Source: Rhizobium sp. (GTDB lineage: Bacteria > Pseudomonadota > Alphaproteobacteria > Rhizobiales > Rhizobiaceae). Taken from it: 46,099 nucleotides of DNA. Shown piece by piece: positions 33,360 to 41,587 of the stretch (positions within the stretch are counted from its first letter, which is position 1; the number at the start of each line of letters is the position of its first letter). Location: assembly GCA_020621905.1 (NCBI GenBank), contig JAHRYZ010000003.1:1-46099 (forward strand), read 5' to 3'. Made by a program: the position numbers and the translations under genes. The notes below the pieces were generated by a model that searched no databases, had not been told where the DNA came from, and saw nothing but the letters and a program-made list of their open reading frames with translations.

Positions 33360-34766
33360 ATGGTATCCATTCGCGTAACCCCCTCGCCGCTCTTTTTGTC
33401 AGGCTGCGTGACCGGTCCCGATCACACGTCACCGCAGATGCCCCTTCCGGATAAATTTGCGGAAGGCGGAAAGAAGAGCAATGGCGAAGTCGCCATGGCC
33501 GCCTGGTGGACCGCCTTCAACGACCGACGCCTTAACGGGCTTGTGGAACAGGGCATTAACCAAAATCTCGACGTCCTGCAAGCGCTTGAGCGCATCGCCG
33601 CTGCCGAGGCGAATGTCGTCGTTGCCGGAGCCGGCGGTTTGCCCTCGTCGAACCTGTCGGGCGACGAATCCCTCACAAAAACGGGCGGCACCGGCGACTA
33701 CGTCACCCGCACCACCGATACGACATCGACAGCGAGTGGCGGCCTGGGCGTATCCTGGCTGCTGGATCTGTTCGGTCAATACCGGCGCGCCAAGGAAGGG
33801 GCCACGGCTTCACTCGGTGCGGCCTATGCCAGCGCCGACGTTGCCAAGTTAACTTATCTCTCGGACCTTGTCACCTCCTACATCAATGCGCGCTACTACC
33901 AGGAACGCATTGCCATCGCCCGCAAGAACCTGGCTTCGCGGCGCGAGACGCTGGATCTGACCAAATTACAGTTGGAGGGAGGTGACGCATCGCGTCTCGA
34001 CGTCGTGCAGTCGGAAGGTCTCGTCAATTCGACGCTCGCTGACCTGCCGGGCCTCGAAACGAGCTTTCGTCAGTCGGCACACCACATCGCAACCCTACTG
34101 GGCCTGCCGGCTTCCGCGCTCATTGCCGACCTGCAGAAGGGAGCCCCCCAACCGATCGCGCGGCGTAGCGTCAATGCCGGTGTTCCAGCCGACCTCATAC
34201 GCAACCGCCCGGACATCCGCAAGGCAGAACGCGAGCTCGCAGCCGCCGTTGCCGAAATTGGCGTCGCCGAGGCACAGCTCTATCCGTCGATCACGCTGGG
34301 CGGCTCGATTTCTCCGTCCTGGATCTCGACGAAATCGCTGGCCGGCAGCGTCACCTCCTGGTCCTTCGGCCCGAGCCTGACCCTGCCGATCCTCGACGGC
34401 GGGCGCCTGAAGGCCAATGTCGACATCGCCGAATCCTCCGCGCGTGGCGCCTATCTCGCTTGGAAGGCGGCCGTGCTGAATGCGGTTGAGGAGGTCGAGA
34501 ACGCACTCGCCGCGGTCAATCGAGACAGCCAGACGGTCAGCGCCCTGACAGCGACTGTCCACTCCTATGAGGAAGCGTTGGCGCTCTCGACGGCAAGCTA
34601 CAAGGAGGGCGCGTCCTCGATACTTGACGTGCTCGACGCGCAGCGTTCGGTCTCGACCTCGCAGGCGAGCCTTGCCCAGGCAGTCCAGCAAATGGCGGCC
34701 GATTACGTTGCGCTCAACGTCGCCATCGGCGGCGGTTACGCCTTCGAGAAGAATGCCGGTCTTTAA
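33360..34766 (+). CDS. NodT/OprM-family outer-membrane efflux lipoprotein
   Basis: This 468-residue channel protein forms the outer-membrane exit for tripartite efflux. It has a lipobox (LSGC, Cys at residue 16), the family N-terminal segment WWTAFNDRRLNGLV, two repeats with long helices, LIRNRPDIRKAERELAAA and FGPSLTLPILDGGRLKANV. The signal peptide is short, with only a weak hydrophobic core (VTPSPLFLSGC), so the true start may be altered by an indel. It could serve the upstream ABC exporter or the decayed RND pump on its right. Confidence 0.9.
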   Translation: MVSIRVTPSPLFLSGCVTGPDHTSPQMPLPDKFAEGGKKSNGEVAMAAWWTAFNDRRLNGLVEQGINQNLDVLQALERIAAAEANVVVAGAGGLPSSNLSGDESLTKTGGTGDYVTRTTDTTSTASGGLGVSWLLDLFGQYRRAKEGATASLGAAYASADVAKLTYLSDLVTSYINARYYQERIAIARKNLASRRETLDLTKLQLEGGDASRLDVVQSEGLVNSTLADLPGLETSFRQSAHHIATLLGLPASALIADLQKGAPQPIARRSVNAGVPADLIRNRPDIRKAERELAAAVAEIGVAEAQLYPSITLGGSISPSWISTKSLAGSVTSWSFGPSLTLPILDGGRLKANVDIAESSARGAYLAWKAAVLNAVEEVENALAAVNRDSQTVSALTATVHSYEEALALSTASYKEGASSILDVLDAQRSVSTSQASLAQAVQQMAADYVALNVAIGGGYAFEKNAGL

Positions 34767-34854
34767 CAACAACAGACGTTGAAACGCAAGAAGCCCGGCG
34801 ATCAGAGATGATCCACGAGTTTCCTGCCGATCGGAGTGAACCCTCGGTATTGAT

Positions 34855-35127
34855 TCACAGCCACGCAGAAGCATGGCGTGCAACATCGCCGTTACCGCCA
34901 TCGAGCCCTTCGACGAATTGGAGCGCATCCCAAAGCGGACGGCAAATCGCGGTTTCCACATCCTGCGTCGTTGCGCCACGATAGGCCATGGATATTTCCG
35001 CCTCGATCGGACGAAAACCGGGAAATGTCTCCCGCTTCAAGGCCGGAAAAGAAAACAAGCCAGCGGCGATGAAAAGCAAAAGCAACAGGTTCGAGGCTGT
35101 CGGATGCGCTGTAAACCAGCGGATCAT
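34855..35127 (-). pseudogene. RND transporter N-terminal fragment
   Basis: From ATG 35127 the frame reads MIRWFTAHPTASNLLLLLFI and then PALKRETFPGF, YRGATTQDVETAICRPLWDAL, the start of an AcrB-like RND pump (first helix and start of the first porter domain). It stops making sense after about 75 residues and ends at 34855. About 950 residues are missing, so the pump is gone. The adaptor gene upstream is also broken. Confidence 0.8.
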
Positions 35128-36471
35128 GACTGCACCTCAATCGGCAAAAGATTGGCGTCGGGAATTGCCGGTGTGACGTCATCAAGTACCAGACGGTCAC
35201 CCGCTGCCAGACCTTCGGCAATCACGGCAAGTCCATCCTGCCTGAAAGCTTCGGTGACCGGGCGTAATTCGAGTTGATCATCAGAATTGGCGAGATAGAC
35301 CTGATCGCCGTGCAGCGCAGTTTCCGGCATAACCAGCGAGCCGCGAATTATCTGGCCAGTCAAGGTGACCTCGACGAGCATGTTGGGCAACAGTGGCGTA
35401 CGTAAAGGCGGATTGGATCACCATAAGGATCCTCTACTGTAACCACGACGGGGACCGTCCGTGCCCTTGCATCAAGTGCACCCTCTACGCGGGTCACAGT
35501 TGCAGGCCAGGTTTGCGTTGGGTCGGACACCAACCGCACCTCAGCTGCTATGCGGCTGGACGGGCCGTTGCGAATTGCCGCTAGGGTATCCTCGACCGGC
35601 TCTGTCCGTGAAGAAGTCGCCGAAAGACGTCAAAGGGCAATTGCGCCACGACTTCAACCCGGGCCACGCCGTCCGCCTTCACCAGCGTCTGGCCGACATT
35701 GACATATTGGAACCGCTCTGCAGTCACCGAAGTTATCCGCACATCATAGGGGGTCATGATGGAAGTATGGTCCAGGTCCCGCTGATTGCGGACCAGGGCA
35801 GCTTTGGTGCGGGCGGCCTGCGCCGCCAGCGCGGCGCGGAGCGATCAGAGCCAGTGTGTTTTTCAACTCGACGACATTGCGCTGTGCAAGAAGGGTAGCA
35901 CGCTCGGCCTCATCAACGCGGGTCTGCCCCATCACGCCTTTGTTAGAAGGTCGCGGTTGCGCACAAGTTCGCCTTCCGACAGAGCCAGCCGCGCTTCTTC
36001 CAGAGCCAGGATACGGCGAGTGTTTTCTGCTTCGGCATCGATCTGCGCCGCCTCGGCTTCAAAGGCGGCCAGATCTGCCTCCGCCTGAACTATCGCCAAC
36101 CGATAATCGGCCGGATCGATTTCAAGCACCTTGGTACCGCCGGCGATCAGTTTTCCACTTTCCAGGTCAGAGTGACGCCAGATGACCTGACCCTTTACCT
36201 CAGAAACCGGGGCCCAGGTTTCCGCCGCGTACGCGTTACCCCAGCCACGCGCCACCTGTGCGATATCCACAGGCTCAAGTAAAGAGGTGCGCACTGCACG
36301 CCCAACAATCGGCTCATCGGAGCGTGCCGGTCCTTCGGCCCCGCTGATGAAGATGGCGGCAACTACGATCCCCAGCACAATGGGTAGCAGAAACAAAATA
36401 CGGAACTGCGGCGCAAGATCGGCTTCCTCTTCATCAAGGTCTTGGACACCAAGGGTACAACGGAACAGCAA
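35124..36471 (-). pseudogene. RND periplasmic adaptor, multiply frameshifted
   Basis: The N-terminal part (from 36471) shows a membrane anchor (ILFLLPIVLGIVVAAIFI) and a barrel/lipoyl/hairpin start with VKGQVIWRHSDLESGKLI and a coiled-coil rich in A and E, stopping at 35932. The middle (35390-35930) is spread over several frames. The C-terminal part (ending 35124) reads ATP-independent barrel sequence with MLVEVTLTGQIIRGSLVMPE. It abuts the RND fragment by four bases. The set is a dead adaptor-pump operon. Confidence 0.75.
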
Positions 36472-36510
36472 CCGTGAGATACACAGACAAGCGAAATAGA
36501 GTGTTCCGCT

Positions 36511-36879
36511 TCATCGTTTTGCGGTGCTTGCCCAGGCCGCGAGGCTCCAGAAGCCGAAGCGCACTATCAGCGCACCCAAGGTCCGCGTCTCCCACTCCTG
36601 GCCAGCGGCAATAATTGCAAGAAACAGCGCAAACAGTCCGCCCAACGCCAGGGCCAGTATGATAGCAAGCTTCTTGCCCACATGGTGACCGAGAAAGATG
36701 CCAATACCGGCTGCAATATAGACCGGCCCTGACAGGAAATTGAACCAGAGCACCAAGGGCACGAATTGCCCAGCCGCCACGCGGGCCGCGTCTGGACCAA
36801 AAAGCACCATGCCGCCTGACCAGAGTGTCAACAAGCCAAAGGCAACGGCCAGCACCCCCAATAACCGATTACGTATCAT
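36511..36879 (-). CDS. Small four-helix membrane protein, unknown function
   Basis: The 122-residue protein has four hydrophobic segments: LGVLAVAFGLLTLWSGGMVL, FVPLVLWFNFLSGPVYIAA, LAIILALALGGLFALFLAII and LIVRFGFWSLAAWA. I do not recognise a family. It lies between the adaptor remnant and a small exported protein gene on the same strand, and may have belonged to the RND operon. Confidence 0.7.
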   Translation of the reverse strand: MIRNRLLGVLAVAFGLLTLWSGGMVLFGPDAARVAAGQFVPLVLWFNFLSGPVYIAAGIGIFLGHHVGKKLAIILALALGGLFALFLAIIAAGQEWETRTLGALIVRFGFWSLAAWASTAKR

Positions 36880-37016
36880 TCACGGTTCCTCCCTTTTTAT
36901 GTCCATCGTAGCAGTCCATAGGTTTCTGGCGCGCCAGCACCAGACCTTGGCGGAACGGCCGCCCCTCCCCGAGCGCTTCCAAGGTCTCTCGACCCCAGAT
37001 ACCTTGACCCGTTCCG

Positions 37017-37148
37017 CTACGGGACCAAAGCGAACCACTGCTCAGGATCGAGATACGGCACTGCAGGTATCCGCAACGGACGGCGATAAGGATTGTGGTC
37101 GCGATCCGAGTACCCACCAACCTTGCGCCAGGCCTCGTCGGCGGTCAT
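37017..37148 (-). CDS. Possible 43-residue protein, coupled to the exported protein gene
   Basis: ATG 37148 overlaps the stop of the preceding exported protein gene (ATGA), and the frame ends at a TAG at 37017. The sequence (MTADEAWRKVGGYSDRD, then NPYRRPLRIPAVPYLDPEQWF) is polar and Pro/Arg-rich without membrane or signal features. After the stop another frame continues up to the ATG of the next membrane protein gene. A one-base indel could therefore join them into a protein of about 90 residues. No family recognised. Confidence 0.35.
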   Translation of the reverse strand: MTADEAWRKVGGYSDRDHNPYRRPLRIPAVPYLDPEQWFALVP

Positions 37149-37501
37149 TGCTGCACGCGCAGAATTTGACCTTCAGAGTTGCGGTAGCTGCCATCTTCGA
37201 GCGCCTCGAAACTGGTGCAGGTTTTACCGCGCTTTGGTCCATCAACCATGGTCATGCACAGGCCATCTTCGGCATAGGCCCAAGTGCCAGAGCCGGAAAT
37301 GAAGCCGGCTTTCATGTTGACACTGCCATCAACATTGTAGCGTAGGCGCGCTGTCATGCCGAGACGCACTGTTGTCAGATCCTTGCCAATGATCTGCTGG
37401 GCGATCTGCTCTCTCGATAGAGTTGCAGCAAAGGCCGATTGGCTGATCAGGACGCTAGCTGCGAAAACGGCGGGACGAAGAAATCTAGGAGTGTGACGCA
37501 T
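37145..37501 (-). CDS. Small exported protein, unknown function
   Basis: This 118-residue protein starts at ATG 37501 with a signal peptide (RFLRPAVFAASVLISQSAFA, cleavage after AFA). The mature part has LTTVRLGMTARLRYNVDGSV and pairs of Cys (GLCMTMVDGPKRGKTC) that could form one disulfide. An earlier Met at 37558 lies within an operator-like dyad and is unlikely. No family recognised. It is divergent from the second TetR gene, with operator-like dyads between. Confidence 0.75.
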   Translation of the reverse strand: MRHTPRFLRPAVFAASVLISQSAFAATLSREQIAQQIIGKDLTTVRLGMTARLRYNVDGSVNMKAGFISGSGTWAYAEDGLCMTMVDGPKRGKTCTSFEALEDGSYRNSEGQILRVQQ

Positions 37502-37550
37502 GACGTGTGCCCTTGTTGCGAGGAGTGCGATTCTTCTAAAATGTAATAGA

Positions 37551-37565
37551 TTACTCACTTTGTAA
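37551..37565. promoter_or_regulatory. Operator-like dyad near second TetR gene, site A
   Basis: TTACTCACTTTGTAA has TTAC/GTAA arms, and its reverse complement begins TTACAAAGTGA, the same 11 bases as 37650-37660 near site B. It lies 50 bases before the exported protein start. It shares ATTACTCACT with the first TetR operator. Confidence 0.5.
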
Positions 37566-37654
37566 AGCGCTCCGAATGCAATAAATTATGCATTAATATC
37601 AATATCATTTCAGTTTCAGAGAAGACATTTACACCTTACAAAGCGCGTGTTACA

Positions 37655-37670
37655 AAGTGATCAATCACTT
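37655..37670. promoter_or_regulatory. Operator-like dyad near second TetR gene, site B
   Basis: AAGTGAT and ATCACTT form seven-base arms around CA, 15 bases before the TetR start at 37685. With site A it frames the divergent promoter region. Confidence 0.55.
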
Positions 37671-37684
37671 TTTTTGAGGTTCTA

Positions 37685-38304
37685 ATGATTTTACACACCA
37701 AGCACCTGTCTGCCGAGGACCGGCGTAGTGAGGCTGTCGAGGCGGTGATCGACCATGCCGCCATCACAATCCCGAAAAATCTTCCGCCTGTGCACGTATG
37801 AAGCTAACCCAGAGTGCCTTGTTTCGGCATTTTTCGACCAAAGATGCAATCTGGCTAGGGGTGATGGAGTGGGTATCCGACCGGCTCTTGTCGCGGATCG
37901 ACAAGCTGGCGGGAGCGGAGCCTGATCCGCTGTTGGCACTCGAGGCGATGTTCCTGGGGCACATTGAGTTCGTGGCCGACCACCCTGGTGTGCCGCGCAT
38001 GATGATGGGTCAATTGCAGCGCGCCGGGATGAATCCGGCCAAGCAGATGGCGCAGACCTTGATGCAGAACTATGCCACGCGGTTGCGCCGCCTCCTCGCG
38101 GCGGCCCGCGGCAATGGCGCCCTGCCTTCGGACCTCGATGAAGCAGCCGCAGCAACGCTGTTTCTCGGCATGATCCAAGGTCTGGTAGTGCAATCATTGA
38201 TGCATGGTGACAGCGCGCGGATGCGCGCGGATGCGCCAAGGGTCTTTGCAATCTATCGCGCGGGCCTGTTGCAGGGTCGGGCCAGAATGGAGGAAGGCGC
38301 ATGA
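37685..38304 (+). pseudogene. TetR family regulator (CecR-like position), N-terminal frameshift
   Basis: ATG 37685 opens MILHTKHLSAEDRRSEAVEA, which matches the N-terminus of the first TetR (LSAEERREATVETVLDLAAE). The frame then ends at a TGA around 37799. Recognition-helix sequence MKLTQSALFRHFSTKDAIW and the whole ligand-binding domain continue in another frame from about 37760 to 38304. An indel between about 37755 and 37780 disrupts the first helices of the HTH. If translated only from ATG 37798, the protein keeps the recognition helix but lacks the support helices. It leads an operon with an MBL protein, a LOG protein and an exporter, like CecR with YbhGFSR. Confidence 0.8.
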
Positions 38305-39725
38305 AGTTGACCGTTCTTGGGGCGGCGCGCGAAGTGACCGGCTCGTGCTATCTGGTCGAAACCAGCTCAGTGCGGTTCCTGGTTGATTGCGGAATGTTGC
38401 AGGGCGGGCGTGAGGCGGACTCGCGCAACCGCCAGCCTTTTGCTTTCGATCCGGCAACCCTGGATTTCGTACTCCTGACCCATGCACATATCGACCACAG
38501 CGGGATGTTGCCAAAACTCACGAAAGACGGGTTCCGCGGACCGATCCTCACCACCGCAGCCACCGCCAATCTGCTGGAGGTGATGTTGCGCGACAGCGCC
38601 CATATCCAGGAGGCCGACGCGGCACGAGCAGCACGCGGGCAGCACAGTAGGACTCGGGCGCGGCTTGCCCCGACCGCCCCAATTTACGTAATGCACGATG
38701 CAGAAGCCTGCCTGAAGCAAGTGCGCCCGATACCCTATGATAAAAAGATTTTTCCACACCCCGATTTGGCATGCACGTTCCGCGATGCCGGGCATATTCT
38801 CGGATCCGCCATTCTCGAACTCTGGATCAAGGAAGCGGGAAAATCCACGAAGTTGGTCTTCAGCGGCGATCTGGGTCAACCCGGGCGGGCGATCTTGCGC
38901 GACCCGACGCCGATTGGCGATGCCGACATCCTGGTAATGGAATCAACCTATGGGGACCGCATGCATCGCGATCAGACCGCGACGCTCGACGAAATGGTCA
39001 CGATCATCACTGAAACCCGCAGGCGTGGCGGCAATATCATCATGCCTGCCTTTGCGGTCGGCCGCACCCAGGAGGTTCTCTATCACCTGCATTGCTTGGC
39101 GCGGCAGGGAAGATTGCACGACCTGAACATATTTGTCGATTCGCCGATGGCCGATCGCGCTACGCAGATCACCGCAGAGCATCTGGATCTGTTCGACAAA
39201 CAGGCCGCACGCTTGGAATGGCACAATACCGGTGTGGGTCTGCAAATGCATTTTACCGCGAGCGCCGAGGAATCGAAGGCCCTCAACCAGATCCGGTCGG
39301 GTGCGATCATCATTTCAGCCAGTGGCATGTGCAATGCCGGTCGCATCCGACATCATTTGCGCTGGAATCTGCCGCGCCGGGAATGCGCGGTGGTGATCAC
39401 TGGCTTTCAGGCGCAGGGAACACTTGGGCGGCGTCTCGTGGATGGTGCGCGGAAGGTGCGCATCTTTGGCGAGGACATCGCGGTGCGCGCCTCGGTGCAT
39501 ACCCTAAACGGCTTCTCCGCCCATGCCGATCAGCCAGCGCTACTAGGCTGGGCTACAGGGTTTCAAAAACCGCCCGCACAGGTTTACATTACCCATGGTG
39601 AGACTACTGCCGCCGAAGCGCTTGCCAAACGCCTACGTGCGGAACTGGGTTGGAATGTCACAGTTCCCGCAGTTGGCATGATACAGGAATGGGCGCCCGC
39701 CGAATTAGACGAGGCTCGGCAATGA
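38301..39725 (+). CDS. Metallo-beta-lactamase/beta-CASP RNA-processing-type protein
   Basis: The 474-residue protein has an N-terminal metallo-beta-lactamase fold with metal ligands in THAHIDHSGMLP and in AGHILGSA and SGDLG. A beta-CASP insertion (IIMPAFAVGRTQEVLYHLH, SPMADRATQI, SASGMCNAGRIRHHL) and C-terminal HTLNGFSAHADQ and THGE follow. Such proteins are CPSF73/RNase J relatives that cut or trim RNA. ATG 38301 overlaps the TetR stop and the LOG gene overlaps its end, so it is part of the efflux operon. How an RNase-like enzyme joins an exporter unit is not known. Confidence 0.9.
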   Translation: MKLTVLGAAREVTGSCYLVETSSVRFLVDCGMLQGGREADSRNRQPFAFDPATLDFVLLTHAHIDHSGMLPKLTKDGFRGPILTTAATANLLEVMLRDSAHIQEADAARAARGQHSRTRARLAPTAPIYVMHDAEACLKQVRPIPYDKKIFPHPDLACTFRDAGHILGSAILELWIKEAGKSTKLVFSGDLGQPGRAILRDPTPIGDADILVMESTYGDRMHRDQTATLDEMVTIITETRRRGGNIIMPAFAVGRTQEVLYHLHCLARQGRLHDLNIFVDSPMADRATQITAEHLDLFDKQAARLEWHNTGVGLQMHFTASAEESKALNQIRSGAIIISASGMCNAGRIRHHLRWNLPRRECAVVITGFQAQGTLGRRLVDGARKVRIFGEDIAVRASVHTLNGFSAHADQPALLGWATGFQKPPAQVYITHGETTAAEALAKRLRAELGWNVTVPAVGMIQEWAPAELDEARQ

Positions 39726-40504
39726 GCGGGCCATCAGATCGGGTCACGCTCATTTCAGAGATCCTAGCCAGCCCATCGTACCGGCTGGCCGAGGAAGATG
39801 CCGATTTGCTGGGCGCCGACGACCTGCGCCCCCTGCGCCTGCAGCTTGAGCTGCTCAAGCCCGAACGCGTCCTGCGCCGAAACGGCATCCGTTCGACCGT
39901 GGTGGTGTTCGGCAGCGCTCGCATCGCCCAATGCGAAACCACGCCAGACACGGCACGGGCCCGCCGTCAGGCGCGCTATCTTGATGAGGCGCGGCGCTTT
40001 GCGGCATTGGTCTCACGGCGCTTTCAGCAGGAAGGGCGGTGCGATTTTGTCGTCGTCACAGGCGGCGGCCCCGGCATCATGGAGGCGGCAAATCGTGGCG
40101 CATGGGAGGTCGGCGGTCGCTCTATCGGACTGAACATTACTCTGCCACACGAACAAGCGCCCAATCCATTTATCACCCCCGAACTAGCGTTCCGGTTTCG
40201 CTATTTCGCGATCCGCAAGATGCATTTTGCAGTGAGGGCCAAGGGAATGGTTGCCTTTCCCGGCGGATTTGGCACGCTCGATGAGTTATTCGAGCTATTG
40301 ACCCTGGTACAGACGGGAAAGATGACGCCGATCCCAATCGTGCTGGTCGGGGCCTCTTTCTGGCGACAGGCAATCAATTTTGACTTCCTGATCGAGGAAG
40401 GCATGATTGCTGCGGCTGACGCGGCGCTATTTACGCTTGTCGAAACCGCTGAAGAGGCAGTCGCTGCCTTGCAGGACTTCTACCATGGCAGCCCCCCGGA
40501 CTAA
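39722..40504 (+). CDS. LOG family protein (TIGR00730-like Rossmann fold)
   Basis: This 260-residue protein has the nucleotide-binding core GGGPGIMEAANRGA and PGGFGTLDELFELLTL, the signature of LOG-type phosphoribohydrolases that release cytokinin-like bases or process nucleotides (often mis-annotated as lysine decarboxylase). An N-terminal extension of about 60 residues precedes the fold. ATG 39722 overlaps the MBL stop by four bases; earlier in-frame codons lie within that gene. Co-expression with an RNA-processing protein suggests nucleotide or RNA handling. Confidence 0.9.
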   Translation: MSGPSDRVTLISEILASPSYRLAEEDADLLGADDLRPLRLQLELLKPERVLRRNGIRSTVVVFGSARIAQCETTPDTARARRQARYLDEARRFAALVSRRFQQEGRCDFVVVTGGGPGIMEAANRGAWEVGGRSIGLNITLPHEQAPNPFITPELAFRFRYFAIRKMHFAVRAKGMVAFPGGFGTLDELFELLTLVQTGKMTPIPIVLVGASFWRQAINFDFLIEEGMIAAADAALFTLVETAEEAVAALQDFYHGSPPD

Positions 40505-40561
40505 TAGGCCCACTGCATTGGAAATGATCCGCCCCATTCGGGCGACTAGGAGAGAAGACCG

Positions 40562-41587
40562 ATGTCACGCAAGATTTCCATAGCTATTGTCCTCGGCGTA
40601 TTGGTCGGCCTGCTGGGGTTCGGTGCTTGGACGGTGCTGCTCAAGCCTTCGGGCTTACCGCCCGAGGGTTTCGCACGTGGCAACGGCCGGATTGAGGCGG
40701 ATCTTGTCGACATATCGCCGCGGTTAGCCGGACGAGTGGCAGAAATCACAGTGCATGAAGGCGATCTGGTTGCCGCAGGTGATGTATTGGTGGTGATGGA
40801 TACTGCCGAGTTGCGCGCGCAGCTAGCCCGCGCGGATGCAGCGGTGGCCAGCGCCGAGGCGGCCGTTGGGGTCGCTGCCGCGCATGTTGCTGAGGCCCGC
40901 GCTCGGCTGGCGCTCGCACAAAGTCAGCAATCTCGCGCGGAAACGCTAAGCGTTCGCAACGTAGTCTCGCGAGAGGACCTCGATATCCGTCGCACCGAAA
41001 CGCAGCTGGCCGAGGCGGCGCTGACTGCGGCCGAAGCCACGCAGCGTGCGCAGGAGCGCAGCGTCGAGGCCGAATCCGCCGCACGTGCTGAGATTGCTGC
41101 ACGTATCGCCGATTCCACCCTTTACGCAGGTGGCCCCGCGCGGGTGCTCTATCGGTTGGCACAAGGCGGCGAGATCGTCGGCAGCGGGGGTAAGGTTCTT
41201 ACGCTTGTCAGCCTCGAGAATGTCTACATGGAATTCTTCCTGCCCGCCGATGAAGCGCCCCGGTTGCGCGTCGGCGACGATGGACGCAACGTCGCCGAAT
41301 CATCCGTGTCGATTACGGCAAGGTTATCTTCATCACCGCAAGCTCAGTTCACGCCCAAGCAGGTCGAGACCCTGACTGAACGCGAGAGCCTGATGTTCCG
41401 TGTCCGGGTACGCATCCCGCCCGAGCTGGTGGCGGCGCGGATTGATCAGGTCAAGACCGGTGTGCGCGGTGTGGCCTGGGTGCGTTTAGCACTCGACGAC
41501 GGAAGCCTTCCAGAATGGCCTGAAGGACTGACGCCGCCGTTGGCCCCTGTTTCGCCAGCGGCCGGCCCGAACCCGGTCCTGCCATGA
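40562..41587 (+). CDS. HlyD-type adaptor (YbhG-like)
   Basis: The 341-residue adaptor has an N-terminal anchor ([20 protein letters not shown]), a lipoyl half [20 protein letters not shown], a coiled-coil hairpin (about residues 80-160, rich in A, E, R) and a second half with [32 protein letters not shown] upstream is the ribosome site. The next gene overlaps by four bases. This is the periplasmic part of a YbhGFSR/RbbA-like exporter. Confidence 0.9.
   Translation: MSRKISIAIVLGVLVGLLGFGAWTVLLKPSGLPPEGFARGNGRIEADLVDISPRLAGRVAEITVHEGDLVAAGDVLVVMDTAELRAQLARADAAVASAEAAVGVAAAHVAEARARLALAQSQQSRAETLSVRNVVSREDLDIRRTETQLAEAALTAAEATQRAQERSVEAESAARAEIAARIADSTLYAGGPARVLYRLAQGGEIVGSGGKVLTLVSLENVYMEFFLPADEAPRLRVGDDGRNVAESSVSITARLSSSPQAQFTPKQVETLTERESLMFRVRVRIPPELVAARIDQVKTGVRGVAWVRLALDDGSLPEWPEGLTPPLAPVSPAAGPNPVLP

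Noticed and set aside
37655-37670. FNR box before the second TetR gene (TGATCAATCA)
   Set aside because: The half-site spacing does not fit TTGAT-N4-ATCAA; the longer AAGTGAT/ATCACTT dyad explains the symmetry better as a TetR site.
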